From NCBI RefSeq assembly GCF_007859715.1, contig NZ_SJPG01000001.1:2196728-2260727 (forward strand): a DNA stretch of 64,000 nucleotides, read 5' to 3'. Shown here one piece after another: positions 55,572-64,000 of this stretch. The DNA is from Rubinisphaera italica (GTDB lineage Bacteria; Planctomycetota; Planctomycetia; Planctomycetales; Planctomycetaceae). The notes under the pieces are model-generated. The model did not search any database. It was not told where the DNA came from and saw nothing but the letters and a program-made list of their open reading frames with translations. Numbering within the stretch: the stretch's first letter is position 1; each line of letters begins with the position of its first letter. Both the position numbers and the translations under genes were made by a program.

Positions 55572-57050
55572 ATGAATGCTCTTTTACGACGCTTATTTTT
55601 TCTGGCCGTTTTGTCTTTTTCATATCTGATATTTTCAGGACAAAACGGCGAGGCTGCAGAAACTCCCAATGTGCTGTTTTTGATTTGCGATGATCTCAAT
55701 TGCGATCTGGGGTGTTACGGTCACGAGCAGGTCAAGTCTCCGAATATCGACAAGTTGGCGCAACGCGGCGTACGTTTTGCCAATGCGCATTGTCAATATG
55801 CTTTGTGTGGACCAAGCCGGGCTTCGTTCATGACGAGCTTATATCCGACCCAGAATCTTGTGACGCGCAATGCGATTTATATCCGCGAACATGTTCCAAA
55901 TGTTGTGACGATGTCGCAGATGTTTCGCGACCATGGCTATCTGGCGACAAGAATCGGCAAGATCTATCATTACAATGTTCCACTGCATATCGGAACCAGT
56001 GGGCACGATGATCCCTATTCGTGGAATATTACGATCAATCCCCGTGGCCGAGATGTGATTGAGCAGGATCAGATTTTCAGTCTGGTCCCGGGCAGTTATG
56101 GCGGCACTCTGAGCTGGATGTCAGCCGATGGAACCGATCAGGAACAGACCGATGGCATTGCCGCTGATGAAGCCATTGAGCAATTGCAAAATTACAAGCA
56201 GACGGGGAATCCGTTTTTCCTGGCTGTCGGTTTGTATCGTCCGCACACTCCCTATGTCGCTCCTCATAAATATTTCGATCAGTATCCAGCAGACTCTATT
56301 CCTGTGCCTGAAGTCCCGGAAGGATATTTGGATACGATTCCCAAGCCAGCCGCGAAATCAATTCGGGCCAAGAAGCAACAGATTGATCTGCCGCAGGAAA
56401 CTGCCCAGCAGGCTATTCAGGCTTATCATGCTTCAATTACGTTTGCCGATGCTCAAATCGGGCGAATCCTGAACGCCCTCGAAGAAACAGGGCTGGCAGA
56501 GAATACCATCGTGATGTTCACGTCTGATCATGGCTATCACATGGGTGAGCATGGGCACTGGCAGAAAATGTCTCTCTTTGAGAATGGAACGCACGTGCCG
56601 TTGATCGTCGCTGGTCCGGGTGTTACAGATCAGGGGGGTGTCGTCGAGGGGCCAGTGGAGATGCTGGATTTCTATCCCACACTGGCAGAGTTGTGTGACT
56701 GGAAGGCTCCGAGCACAGTGCAGGGGGTTAGCTTTGCTCCCTCTCTGAAAAATCATACGAAGCACACTCGGGAGTCGGCTTTAAGCCAGTTGCATTCCAG
56801 CTTCAGCATTCGCACTGATCGCTATCGTTACACTGAGTGGGGAGAAGACGGAGCCGACGGACAGGAATTATATGATCACGAATCCGACCCACAGGAGATG
56901 AACAATCTCATTGGCAAGCCGGAGTACAAAGAAACTCAGGCGAAGTTGTCTGAAATGTTGCAGAAGCGAGTCGCAGAAGCTCAGGTTCCCCCAAAAGGTT
57001 TAAAACAGATTTCATTTAAAAATCAACGACGGGTTCCCAAGCAATTTTGA
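55572..57050 (+). CDS. Exported sulfatase, iduronate-2-sulfatase-like
   Basis: A signal peptide ends near GEAA. The sulfatase signature is YALCGPSRAS with Cys79 as the formylglycine precursor (CxPSR), metal-binding Asp40/Asp41 (LICDDLNCDLGCYGH), and the second metal site TSDHGYHMGEHG. HTPYVAPHKYF and the overall order resemble iduronate-2-sulfatase and choline-sulfatase-like enzymes of the S1 family. Its substrate is a sulfate ester, probably a sulfated polysaccharide; S1 subfamily cannot be set by eye. Activity needs a formylglycine-generating enzyme, not in the window. The next gene is another sulfatase. Confidence 0.95.
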   Translation: MNALLRRLFFLAVLSFSYLIFSGQNGEAAETPNVLFLICDDLNCDLGCYGHEQVKSPNIDKLAQRGVRFANAHCQYALCGPSRASFMTSLYPTQNLVTRNAIYIREHVPNVVTMSQMFRDHGYLATRIGKIYHYNVPLHIGTSGHDDPYSWNITINPRGRDVIEQDQIFSLVPGSYGGTLSWMSADGTDQEQTDGIAADEAIEQLQNYKQTGNPFFLAVGLYRPHTPYVAPHKYFDQYPADSIPVPEVPEGYLDTIPKPAAKSIRAKKQQIDLPQETAQQAIQAYHASITFADAQIGRILNALEETGLAENTIVMFTSDHGYHMGEHGHWQKMSLFENGTHVPLIVAGPGVTDQGGVVEGPVEMLDFYPTLAELCDWKAPSTVQGVSFAPSLKNHTKHTRESALSQLHSSFSIRTDRYRYTEWGEDGADGQELYDHESDPQEMNNLIGKPEYKETQAKLSEMLQKRVAEAQVPPKGLKQISFKNQRRVPKQF

Positions 57051-57081
57051 AAGAACTCTTTAGCTGGTAAAAGCAAAAGGT

Positions 57082-57171
57082 AGGTTGGGTTAGCGAAGCG
57101 TAACCCAACAAAGACCATGCGAACAATTCAATTCCCAAGAGTTGGGGGTACGTGTTCCGCTAACTCAACCT
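57082..57171. repeat. Palindromic repeat between the two sulfatase genes
   Basis: AGGTTGGGTTAGCG (57082-57095) is mirrored by CGCTAACTCAACCT (57158-57171) with one mismatch. The left arm also forms a tight hairpin at 57084-57109, GTTGGGTTA and TAACCCAAC around GCGAAGCG. No T-tract follows the hairpin. Confidence 0.7.
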
Positions 57172-57203
57172 GAGGGCGATTTGGACCGATTGAGAAATTT
57201 GTT

Positions 57204-58649
57204 ATGCCTTTCGACAGATCTTTGCTTCAGAGTTTGCTGACCTGTATTTGCCTTGCATTTGGGTTCGGTCTCTCGACTGGACTTGCCGCTGAGAAACCTC
57301 AGCCTCAACCACGCCCCAACTTCATCATTTTACTGGCAGATGATCTAGGTTATGGCGAATTGGTATGCCAGGGGAATCATCAAATTCCGACTCCGCATAT
57401 TGATTCCATTGCCCAAGAGGGTGTTCGCTTTACGAATGGCTATGTCTCAGCTTCGTACTGCAGTCCTTCGCGGGCAGGGTTGATGACCGGGCGGTATCAA
57501 AGTCGATTTGGTTATGAAACGAATCCTGTGGGAGCGGTGAATGAGGATCCTGATGTAGGATTGCCACGGATGGAGGTGACTCTGGCTGATCGTTTGAAGT
57601 CAGCCGGCTATCGCACCAGTCTGGTCGGGAAATGGCATCTGGGTGGGACCGCTTATTATCATCCTCAACGACGAGGCTTCGAAGAATTCTTCGGTTTTCT
57701 GCATGAAGGTCACTATTTTGTGCCGCCGCCATTTCAGGATGTGACGACCATGTTGCGGGTCAAGAAATTGCCCGATGGAACATTGGGGCGGGTACAATAT
57801 GGAAATCGAGTTTATTCAACTCACATGAATCATGCTGAGCCAGCTTACGACACGAACAACCCAATTCTTCGCAGCAGTCAGCCAGTCGTTGAAAATGATT
57901 ATCTAACGGATGCGTTTACACGAGAAGCGTGTGATTTTATTGAGCGATCCAAAGAACAGCCCTTCTTCCTGTATGTCGCCTACAATGCAGTCCATTCGCC
58001 TTTGCAAGGTGCGGATGAGTTCATGCAGAAGTTTGCTTCGATTGAGGATATCCATCGACGAATATTTGCAGCGATGCTGTCTAATCTCGATGGGAGTGTG
58101 GGACAGATTTTGAAAAAACTGGATGATGAACAGCTCGCGGAAAATACTGTGGTCGTATTCCTGAGTGATAATGGCGGTCCGACAAAAGAATTGACCTCCA
58201 GCAATCTACCGCTCCGTGGATTCAAAGGCGATATGTACGAAGGCGGTATTCGAGTTCCCTTCTTAATGCGCTGGCCGGGTGTGGCTGAAAGAGGAGGCGT
58301 TTATCCGGCTCCTGTCATTTCTCTGGATCTGGTACCGACATTCGTTCGAGCCGCCGGTCTGAAGGTCAGTGATCGTGAAACCGACGGGGTTGATCTGAGA
58401 CCTTATCTCATGAAAGAGAGTTCTGAAAATCCACACGAGGTTCTATTCTGGAGACAGAAACAACGGGCAGCCTTACGGCTGGGGGATTGGAAAATTGTGA
58501 ATCAATCGTTGTATGATAAGAAATCCCAGTGGGAACTGTTCAACCTGGCTAATGACATTTCCGAGTCAAACGATCTCGCGGAAGAAAATCCTGACGAATT
58601 GAACATGGCTCTTCAGCATTGGAAAACGCTGGCTGGTCAAATGCCATAG
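57204..58649 (+). CDS. Exported sulfatase, arylsulfatase type
   Basis: A 481-residue sulfatase with a signal peptide (CLAFGFGLSTGLAA), metal-site Asp46/Asp47 (LLADDLGYGEL), formylglycine Cys86 in SYCSPSRAGLMTGRYQ, VGKWHLGG, and VFLSDNGGPT. The C-terminal part (LRLGDWKIV, WELFNLANDISESNDLA) is standard for arylsulfatase A-like members of the S1 family. It differs clearly from the upstream sulfatase, so the pair is not a recent duplication. It probably acts on sulfated glycans. An inverted repeat separates it from the upstream gene. Confidence 0.95.
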   Translation: MPFDRSLLQSLLTCICLAFGFGLSTGLAAEKPQPQPRPNFIILLADDLGYGELVCQGNHQIPTPHIDSIAQEGVRFTNGYVSASYCSPSRAGLMTGRYQSRFGYETNPVGAVNEDPDVGLPRMEVTLADRLKSAGYRTSLVGKWHLGGTAYYHPQRRGFEEFFGFLHEGHYFVPPPFQDVTTMLRVKKLPDGTLGRVQYGNRVYSTHMNHAEPAYDTNNPILRSSQPVVENDYLTDAFTREACDFIERSKEQPFFLYVAYNAVHSPLQGADEFMQKFASIEDIHRRIFAAMLSNLDGSVGQILKKLDDEQLAENTVVVFLSDNGGPTKELTSSNLPLRGFKGDMYEGGIRVPFLMRWPGVAERGGVYPAPVISLDLVPTFVRAAGLKVSDRETDGVDLRPYLMKESSENPHEVLFWRQKQRAALRLGDWKIVNQSLYDKKSQWELFNLANDISESNDLAEENPDELNMALQHWKTLAGQMP

Positions 58650-58665
58650 ACCATCCTGAAGATTC

Positions 58666-58692
58666 TGTGGCTACGCTTCGACCCCAGCCACA
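58666..58692. repeat. Hairpin downstream of the second sulfatase gene
   Basis: TGTGGCT (58666-58672) pairs with AGCCACA (58686-58692) with loop ACGCTTCGACCCC. It lies between convergent genes. A T-tract is missing on both strands, so it is better read as a small palindromic repeat than as a proven terminator. Confidence 0.5.
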
Positions 58693-58716
58693 ATTGTTCA
58701 TTGTTGCTTGAGTAAT

Positions 58717-59529
58717 TCAGGAGCCGTTGGAACTGCTTCGGAACACAGCAGCTTTCCACACGATCGGTTCCGTTTTGCGACCAAATGCAGAGAGAGTTCC
58801 TTCGTTGTAAACCTGAAGCATCAGATTTTCCAGGCGAGGTTCGTTGGTCCAGCGCTTAGTTACCTGAGTATTGTCGAGCACGACATGCATGGTCGCTTCA
58901 CCACGGGGACGCTCCTGATTTTCAAAGAATCCTCGATGTTTCAGTTCCGCAATTAGAATGTCCAATTCTTCCTTCGGGATATCGAGCTCCCAGATTTCTT
59001 CAGCAGATCTGGAATTATGATTCGATTGCACAACAGGTTCCGCATCCTCTTCGCAACTGGCAAGTGATATGAAATTGGTCAGTCGTTCTCGTGTGGTTGT
59101 GTGTTCTAATCCCGAATCCTGTAGAGTTGGACAAAATCGAGTAACCGCCAGACGAGCAAGTCCTTTATCGAGACTTCCGTCGGGGTGAGGATATAGAATT
59201 TGGATTTTCGCCTTGGACCATTTGCCATCCGCAAATGATACAGTCTGGGCATTCGATTGATACTCCTCCGTTTTTTCCAAACTCGTCTGCTCAACCCGGT
59301 GCGTTAGAAACGGAAAGGATCTGCGAATGAGACTGGTTTTGCAGTTAGTCTCATAGTCGAGCTGAATATCAGAATAAGAATAGACGGCATCTTCGGATTT
59401 CAAGCCAATTCTTCCCAACATGGCTTTACCTTGCTGGCATCCCGAAAACAGAGGCAGCAAACCAGCGAAAAGCAGGAGCAGGGACCATTGTTTTGAATGG
59501 ATTAAGATTTTGAATATTTTGCGATTCAT
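58717..59529 (-). CDS. Predicted lipoprotein, function unknown
   Basis: The open frame runs back to 59952, but the ATG at 59529 starts a clear lipoprotein signal: basic n-region (NRKIFKILIHSK), LLLLFAGLLPLFSGC with lipobox Cys31. The 240-residue mature part has no domain I recognise. It contains a YSDIQLDYETNCKT-type beta region, a helical block (IPKEELDILIAELKHRGFF) and a C-terminal beta region (MLQVYNEGTLSAFG). The 141 residues before the lipobox methionine lack structure and are not believed. It is encoded divergently from the Gly-rich protein gene. Confidence 0.72.
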   Translation of the reverse strand: MNRKIFKILIHSKQWSLLLLFAGLLPLFSGCQQGKAMLGRIGLKSEDAVYSYSDIQLDYETNCKTSLIRRSFPFLTHRVEQTSLEKTEEYQSNAQTVSFADGKWSKAKIQILYPHPDGSLDKGLARLAVTRFCPTLQDSGLEHTTTRERLTNFISLASCEEDAEPVVQSNHNSRSAEEIWELDIPKEELDILIAELKHRGFFENQERPRGEATMHVVLDNTQVTKRWTNEPRLENLMLQVYNEGTLSAFGRKTEPIVWKAAVFRSSSNGS

Positions 59530-60068
59530 TAGTCGTAATTTTAAGAAAGCTTGAGAATGAAAACTTTGATTGATCTGCAAAGTGCGTTTTTTGTTCTTCA
59601 CCGCATCTGTAAATATTATCACTGTTGATGAATTCATAATCATGGGTCTGTCCCTATTCGATATCGTCTCCCTGATCAATGAAATCAAGGAAATTGGCAC
59701 AATCCTGTTGAGATGAATCAACAGATTTCTGCCAACAGGATGTGGGTGGGAAACTCGGGGAACTGCTTGAGGAATGCCAACTTTGCCGATTATTCCACTT
59801 GTATCAATTCTGACATCCTCGAAAGTCAGCAAATCTGACGTTGCATGGCTGTTGAAGCTGTTACATTCCTCAATTGTGAAGAAAAACTTTTGACCAAAAC
59901 TTGTTTCCGTAAAAACTTTTCGTTGTAACTCCACTGGAAAACACGATAGCATTGGTAATAGCAGTCTGCGAATTCTGTATCATGAGTGTCGCAGGAAGTC
60001 TGTAAGCGGTTGAATCTACCGCAAAATGTTCGTTACGCTCGTCTTCGATCAACGCGAGGTTATTCACT
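59530..60068. other. Divergent intergenic region with one long hairpin
   Basis: No believable gene in these 539 bases. ATCCTGTTG (59702-59710) pairs with CAACAGGAT (59733-59741) and the pairing continues with CAC/GTG over a one-base bulge, giving a 12-bp stem and a 22-base loop. Promoters for both flanking genes must lie here but cannot be placed. Confidence 0.4.
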
Positions 60069-60923
60069 ATGCTTTTTCATGTTCACAAGCAAACACTCCC
60101 TTTAACCATCGCATGTGTCGTGGCTGGTTTCTTATTGATGCCTGCAGCGATTCAGGCTGGCAAGCTCAGTCAGCGACCCATTCGGAAATTGTCTTATGAT
60201 CCGAATGCGGAGAAAGTCGAACTCTTCGAGGGAATTGAAAGTGAAGTCGTCGAATACACGATGATCATGAAAGATTCCAAAGAGGGAACGCTATTCCTGG
60301 AAAATAAGACCGATGAGGTCATTTCTGTGGAAATGCCCAAAGCGATCGTCGGAATTCAGGTTCTTGCTCAGTTCGATGATGGACTCGGTGGCGGAACTGG
60401 TGGTGCAGGTGGAGCTGGTGGCGGTGGTCAACAGCCTGTCGGTGGTGGTGCTGGCGGTGGCGGTGGTGGTATTGGCGGTTTTAATGCCGGGGCTGGTGGC
60501 GGTGGTGGTTTCTTCTCGATTCCAGCCAATAAAATGATTGCTGTCCCACTCAATACCGTATGCCTTGAACATGGCAAAAAAGAACCAACGCCCGTTGCAG
60601 AGTTCAAATTGGTCAAACCTGAAGAGTACACCGAGAATGTGGCTCTTCAAGAATTACTCGAAATAATTGCTACCGGCAAAGTAAACAAAGACGTTGCTCA
60701 AGCCGCAGCCTGGCATCTGAGCAATGATATGAGCTGGACAGAATTGGCTGCTAAGACTGAAAACAATTTCGGTCCTGCTGGACCGCGACGCGTTTTCAGT
60801 AACGCTCATTTGTATGCTGCCCAAAATCTGGTTGCTGTAGCCGTTGCCAAATCTCGCGAAGAAGAGACTGACGAACCTGCCGCAACTCCTCGAACTTCTC
60901 GTGTGAGCCGAGTTCAACCGTAA
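60069..60923 (+). CDS. Secreted protein with glycine-rich insertion
   Basis: A 284-residue product with signal peptide (IACVVAGFLLMPAAIQA). Residues about 32-105 are beta-rich (LFEGIESEVVEYTMIM, GTLFLENKTDEVISVEMP), then a Gly-rich tract at about 105-152 (GGGAGGGGGGIGGFNAGAGG), then a conserved-looking domain with a Cys and helices (IPANKMIAVPLNTVCLEHG, LLEIIATGKVNKDVAQAAAWHL). The pattern of a Gly-rich loop inside an otherwise ordered protein is uncommon. I do not recognise a family. A strong terminator follows the gene. Confidence 0.75.
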   Translation: MLFHVHKQTLPLTIACVVAGFLLMPAAIQAGKLSQRPIRKLSYDPNAEKVELFEGIESEVVEYTMIMKDSKEGTLFLENKTDEVISVEMPKAIVGIQVLAQFDDGLGGGTGGAGGAGGGGQQPVGGGAGGGGGGIGGFNAGAGGGGGFFSIPANKMIAVPLNTVCLEHGKKEPTPVAEFKLVKPEEYTENVALQELLEIIATGKVNKDVAQAAAWHLSNDMSWTELAAKTENNFGPAGPRRVFSNAHLYAAQNLVAVAVAKSREEETDEPAATPRTSRVSRVQP

Positions 60924-60951
60924 GTGACAATTCGTAATTGATGATAAAAAC

Positions 60952-60986
60952 GCAGTAGGGATTATGAATCCCTACTGCATTTTTTA
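60952..60986 (+). terminator. Intrinsic terminator after the Gly-rich protein gene
   Basis: GCAGTAGGGA (60952-60961) pairs perfectly with TCCCTACTGC (60969-60978) around TTATGAA. A run of T follows, and AAAAA precedes the stem, so it could also work for the convergent esterase gene on the other strand. Confidence 0.9.
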
Positions 60987-61063
60987 ATATGAAAGTAGTC
61001 AGGTTATATTTGATCTAACCGACAGCAGAGACTGGCACAAACGCAAGCGAGTGTGTGATTTGG

Positions 61064-63208
61064 CTACTTCGCAGCCGTCAGCTCGGATCGTAAATCGACA
61101 CTGTTTACGGTTTGCACAGCGTATTTCGATTTCTGTCCACCCTTATCATCAGTCCAGGTCATTGCAGGAACAGGAGCTTCGGGAGTGTCATGATAAGATT
61201 GCCCCTGAAACAGTGGACGAGAAAATCGAGCCGTCGATTTCTCGGGAAGCGTGGCCACAACTTCTCCATCACGCGTGATGACAAATCCCTTGATCCCACT
61301 TTCAAGATCGGCTTCTGCGGTCCAGGATAACGTCACCGTTTGATTATCATTCGACTTGAGTTGAACATTAGCAGGGGCAGGTGGCGGAGTCGAATCACTG
61401 ACAGCTGCGGTCTTACGATATTCTTCCATTTTACTTTGCATCTCTCCTTGCCAGTCCGCCAGTGCGAGCTTTGCAGGTCGTAGCTCATCGCCTGCAACTT
61501 CTGGAAGACGATGTTCCAGCCAGAAATTGAAGAACGGAATGGACAGATAGCGTGACCCACCACAATCGTGACTGGAGTTCGGGTCCGGAGCGAACTCAAA
61601 GAAGTCTGCACCGGCTTCCTGATAAGCAGCCTGCATTGCCTTCAATCCATACCAAGCGCTTTTAAAGCGTTTGTGATCTTTCTCTTTGGCTCCAGGATTG
61701 CCCATCATTGGCACTCGATAAATTCCAGTCAGCAGTTCCGGCGTTTCAATATCTCCTTTCGTCCAGTAACCAAAAGCGGTTCCCGAACGAAACCAGATGG
61801 CGACAATCCTCTCGGGATACTTCGTCTGCATCAGCGAAGCCCAGAACCCGCCTCCCGAATGTCCCCATAAACACCAGGGAGCGGTTGCGATTTCCCCATG
61901 ACCGGTTCCGACAGAAAAGTCGGTCAATGCTTTCACAAATTGCTGCCCGGAACCATTCCGGGGATCGCACCAGGATCGACAATTCACGCCTTCGCGTGGC
62001 TCGTAGCTGGAACCCATCAAGGCACAATTCCACTTCTTCGCCAATGCCTGCCAGTGCAAATCGTCGGCTGCAGTTCGTCCACCTTCCGAAGCTCCCACGC
62101 CACATCCATGTTGATGAACAATAACACCACGAATGGGTTTCGCTTCCTCGGGAATCCACAAATAGTAATCCACATACAACTTCAATGCGTCTTCTGAAAG
62201 ACTGGCGGGGTAATGGATTTGGTAACGTGTTCCGTTATTCGAACGCTGCTGAGTCGTTTCAGGATTTCGCAATTTGGACACCAGCGAATCTATTTCTACA
62301 TTCAATTCCTTCGCCTTCGCCTCGGCTTGATCAACGGGCAGTCCCGGTTTTCCGCCCGGTCGCTTGTGACCGACATGAGAGAGGTAGGCATCATGCAAGA
62401 CTCGATTTTTCTGGCGGACTAAATCGATCAACTCTTTGGGAAGAGGCTCGCGCGACTGCACTCCCCAGGCGGTGAGAATGGTATTGGCAATCATCTCGTG
62501 ACCAATCGCATTGCAATGCACACCATCGGGAGCCATCGTAAAATCCGGGTCCGATTTCCGTTGTTGTTTGATGTAAGCCGTCAATGGTGTGTGCAGATCG
62601 ATCACTTGATCGGCTTCTTTCAGCCCCTGCATAATCCATTTGCCATAACGTGTGAGAACGTCATCGTAATTGACGAATGGGGCATAATAGGCATACTCGT
62701 CGGCTCCAGCCGGGCGGGTTTTTTCTTTGACCGGCAGCGAGTCAAATGGTGGTGGAGTCATCACCACAACTTTCGCTCCGGCTCGATGCACTTTCTCGAT
62801 CAATTCCTGAACACCGGCCTGATATTGCTGAAATCGCTCTTCACTGAAGGGATAGTAAATCCCATCGTTCATCCCGTAACAGGCCACAACAACATCGGGT
62901 TTGATGATCTCCAGAGCCCGTTCCAATCGCTCCTGCACATTCGGGCGTGGAAACGGATGATCGGGTTCCGAAAGTCCGCAACATGTTTCCGACGATAAAC
63001 CAAGATTGATAATCTCAGGCATCGGATCAAGTCCTTGAGCCCTGAGTTGGGCTTCGACATGGACGATGTAATCCCCGGCATTCGTAATCGAATCTCCCAG
63101 GAAAAGAATCTTTTTTGCCTTCAACGGAAAGGCAACGTCCTCAGCGGCCTGAACAGGAATCGAACAGGTCAGTAAAAACAGACAGCTGGCGAAGCGGATC
63201 GCGTTCAT
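61064..63208 (-). CDS. Secreted two-domain esterase: SGNH/GDSL hydrolase plus alpha/beta hydrolase, with C-terminal Fn3-like domain
   Basis: The frame runs to 63367, but the ATG at 63208 has GAGGA upstream and a signal peptide (FASCLFLLTCSIPVQA). Domain 1 (about 27-255) is SGNH: LFLGDSITNAG with nucleophile Ser40, Asn114 in YGMND, and Asp228/His231 in PDGVH. Domain 2 (about 340-600) is an alpha/beta hydrolase with GHSGGG, nucleophile Ser452, and an oxyanion-type HQHGCG. The end (about 635-714) is Fn3-like (TVTLSWTAEADLESGIKGFVI). SGNH enzymes of this type often deacetylate polysaccharides, and the second domain probably cleaves another ester. It is a single gene with no frameshift. Confidence 0.9.
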   Translation of the reverse strand: MNAIRFASCLFLLTCSIPVQAAEDVAFPLKAKKILFLGDSITNAGDYIVHVEAQLRAQGLDPMPEIINLGLSSETCCGLSEPDHPFPRPNVQERLERALEIIKPDVVVACYGMNDGIYYPFSEERFQQYQAGVQELIEKVHRAGAKVVVMTPPPFDSLPVKEKTRPAGADEYAYYAPFVNYDDVLTRYGKWIMQGLKEADQVIDLHTPLTAYIKQQRKSDPDFTMAPDGVHCNAIGHEMIANTILTAWGVQSREPLPKELIDLVRQKNRVLHDAYLSHVGHKRPGGKPGLPVDQAEAKAKELNVEIDSLVSKLRNPETTQQRSNNGTRYQIHYPASLSEDALKLYVDYYLWIPEEAKPIRGVIVHQHGCGVGASEGGRTAADDLHWQALAKKWNCALMGSSYEPREGVNCRSWCDPRNGSGQQFVKALTDFSVGTGHGEIATAPWCLWGHSGGGFWASLMQTKYPERIVAIWFRSGTAFGYWTKGDIETPELLTGIYRVPMMGNPGAKEKDHKRFKSAWYGLKAMQAAYQEAGADFFEFAPDPNSSHDCGGSRYLSIPFFNFWLEHRLPEVAGDELRPAKLALADWQGEMQSKMEEYRKTAAVSDSTPPPAPANVQLKSNDNQTVTLSWTAEADLESGIKGFVITRDGEVVATLPEKSTARFSRPLFQGQSYHDTPEAPVPAMTWTDDKGGQKSKYAVQTVNSVDLRSELTAAK

Positions 63209-63375
63209 AATCTTCCTCAATTTGAAAAGTTGAAATTTCCAGACTTGAGGATATATAAAAGCAAAAGCATGCGAAAGCGTGAAAACCAGACAATTTGACT
63301 GGCTCGGCTCCCGGGGCTTTATTTTCCAGGCGAAACCTTTAGGTGCTTCCCATTTGGAAAATTTCACCAGAGCAT

Positions 63376-63436
63376 GTGGGGGTCAGGACTTCAGTCCGTA
63401 GCCCACGGCCAGAACCTATCGGCTTCAACCGATAGG
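63376..63436. repeat. Paired hairpins downstream of the transglutaminase-like gene
   Basis: GTGGG/CCCAC with an inner GGACT/AGTCC stem lies at 63376-63406, and CCTATCGG/CCGATAGG with loop CTTCAA at 63415-63436. The second is 13 bases after the stop of the minus-strand gene. Neither is followed by a T-tract on the minus strand, so termination is possible but unproven. Confidence 0.5.
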
Positions 63437-63449
63437 AATTCAGTGCTAC

Positions 63450-64000
63450 TCAATTCAACAACGCTGCTTCTTCACGTGTCGCACCGAGATCACTAATCGG
63501 CTCGACATCGACTGAGACATCCAGTGCATGCGAGCCCGAACCGATCACAACGCCTTTCACTGGTGCAACATCGCTGTAATCTCGCCCCCAGGCAACGGTG
63601 ATATGGTCGCTCGACACAAAGATGTTGTTTGTCGGATCGACATCGACCCAGCCGAGCGGACCGCAAAATACACTCAGCCAGGCGTGTGAAGCATCAGCAC
63701 CGCGTAAACGGGGTTTACCTTTCGGGGGATGGGTTCGCAAATAACCACTCACGTACCGCGCGGGCAATTCAACAGCCCGACAAAGGGCAATCATCAGATG
63801 AGAAAAATCCTGGCAAACACCTCGCTTATTCACCAGCACTTCATCGGTCGGCGTATTGACAGTTGTCGCGTGAGGATCGAACGTAAAATCTTCGGAGAAG
63901 TTCTTCAGCAAGTCGGCCAGACAGACCAGAACCGGACGTCCTTCTGGAAAAAATCGTTTGGCATATTTAAGTACAGATTCATCATAGTCGTTCACTCGCG
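63450..64000 (-). CDS. Transglutaminase-like cysteine protease family protein, 5' end missing
   Basis: The frame is open to the right edge (the GTG at 63995 is only an internal codon), so the N-terminal part, probably a bacterial transglutaminase N-domain, is outside the window. The visible 183 codons hold the transglutaminase core with the triad Cys in KRGVCQDFSH, His in DASHAWLSVF and Asp in DVDPTNNIF. The stretch ARYVSGYLRTHPP is also typical. Proteins of this type act as peptidases or amide-bond transferases; which is not known. A pair of hairpins follows the stop. Confidence 0.9.
   Translation of the reverse strand, partial: RVNDYDESVLKYAKRFFPEGRPVLVCLADLLKNFSEDFTFDPHATTVNTPTDEVLVNKRGVCQDFSHLMIALCRAVELPARYVSGYLRTHPPKGKPRLRGADASHAWLSVFCGPLGWVDVDPTNNIFVSSDHITVAWGRDYSDVAPVKGVVIGSGSHALDVSVDVEPISDLGATREEAALLN

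Noticed and set aside
59530..59952. N-terminal extension of the lipoprotein frame
   Set aside because: The 141 extra residues precede a complete lipoprotein signal and have no domain; an internal lipobox at residue 172 would not work for export.
63209..63367. N-terminal extension of the two-domain esterase
   Set aside because: The ATG at 63208 has a Shine-Dalgarno site and a signal peptide; the extension would hide it 53 residues inside the protein.
1..64000. CRISPR array, insertion sequence, prophage or integron
   Set aside because: No regularly spaced direct repeats, transposase, integrase or phage structural gene was seen; repeats present are palindromic and scattered.

Overview
The window reads as chromosome from a planctomycete, most likely a Planctomycetales bacterium of moderate GC content. 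This rests on gene content: DUF1501 and DUF1549/DUF1553 proteins with c-type haem motifs, PPC-domain and NPCBM-domain secreted proteins, several sulfatases, a Ser/Thr kinase with an extracytoplasmic C-terminus, an FHA/beta-propeller membrane protein, and a zinc-ribbon ExbD. Shine-Dalgarno sites are present on some genes only. The genus is not determined. I found no rRNA, insertion sequence, prophage or CRISPR array.

Region 1 (1-16089, minus strand) is one long co-directional run with tight or overlapping junctions: MoxR ATPase, DUF58 protein, BatA-like VWA protein, VWA/amidotransferase-fold membrane protein, a large DUF4175-like membrane protein, a Pro/Gly/Glu-rich coiled-coil secreted protein, a second secreted helical protein, an NPCBM-domain protein, an HtrA-like protease with PDZ, and a degenerate protease homologue lacking its catalytic Ser and Asp. 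It resembles the MoxR-VWA (Bat-type) envelope systems, extended by a secreted protease/pseudoprotease pair.

Region 2 (16586-24034, mostly plus) holds a YceH-family protein, then hpf, a PtsN-like EIIA and an HPr-like protein in the order of the proteobacterial rpoN-hpf-ptsN-rapZ-npr locus but without rpoN and rapZ. A glycolate-oxidase-type flavoprotein and a small lipoprotein follow on the minus strand, then an enoyl-CoA hydratase, a phosphate acyltransferase and a HIT protein on the plus strand.

Region 3 (24392-31869, minus) links two ExbD proteins (one with an N-terminal zinc ribbon), an FHA-TM-TPR-beta-propeller protein and a peptide-binding-protein-like fusion. Region 4 (32169-40635) has Mn-type superoxide dismutase, a serine hydrolase, a Ser/Thr kinase with a beta-helix C-terminus, a DUF2064 transferase, a response regulator, dtd and an RsmC-like methyltransferase.

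Region 5 (41001-53244, plus) is the planctomycete secreted cytochrome module: DUF1501, PPC-domain protein, DUF1549/1553 protein and cytochrome-WD40-coiled-coil protein. A secreted glutathione peroxidase and a protease/LamG-like/SirB1 fusion follow. Region 6 (53248-64000) carries an FmdB zinc ribbon, an ECF sigma/anti-sigma pair, tRNA-Leu(GAG), two sulfatases, a lipoprotein, a Gly-rich secreted protein, a two-domain esterase and a 5'-truncated transglutaminase-like gene.

The intergenic regions carry several families of palindromic repeats, including two copies each of a terminal-inverted-repeat element and a cloverleaf-like palindrome. Starts were moved inward where an in-frame ATG with a signal peptide or ribosome binding site was better than the longest frame. 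All family names come from reading motifs by eye, without a database search.
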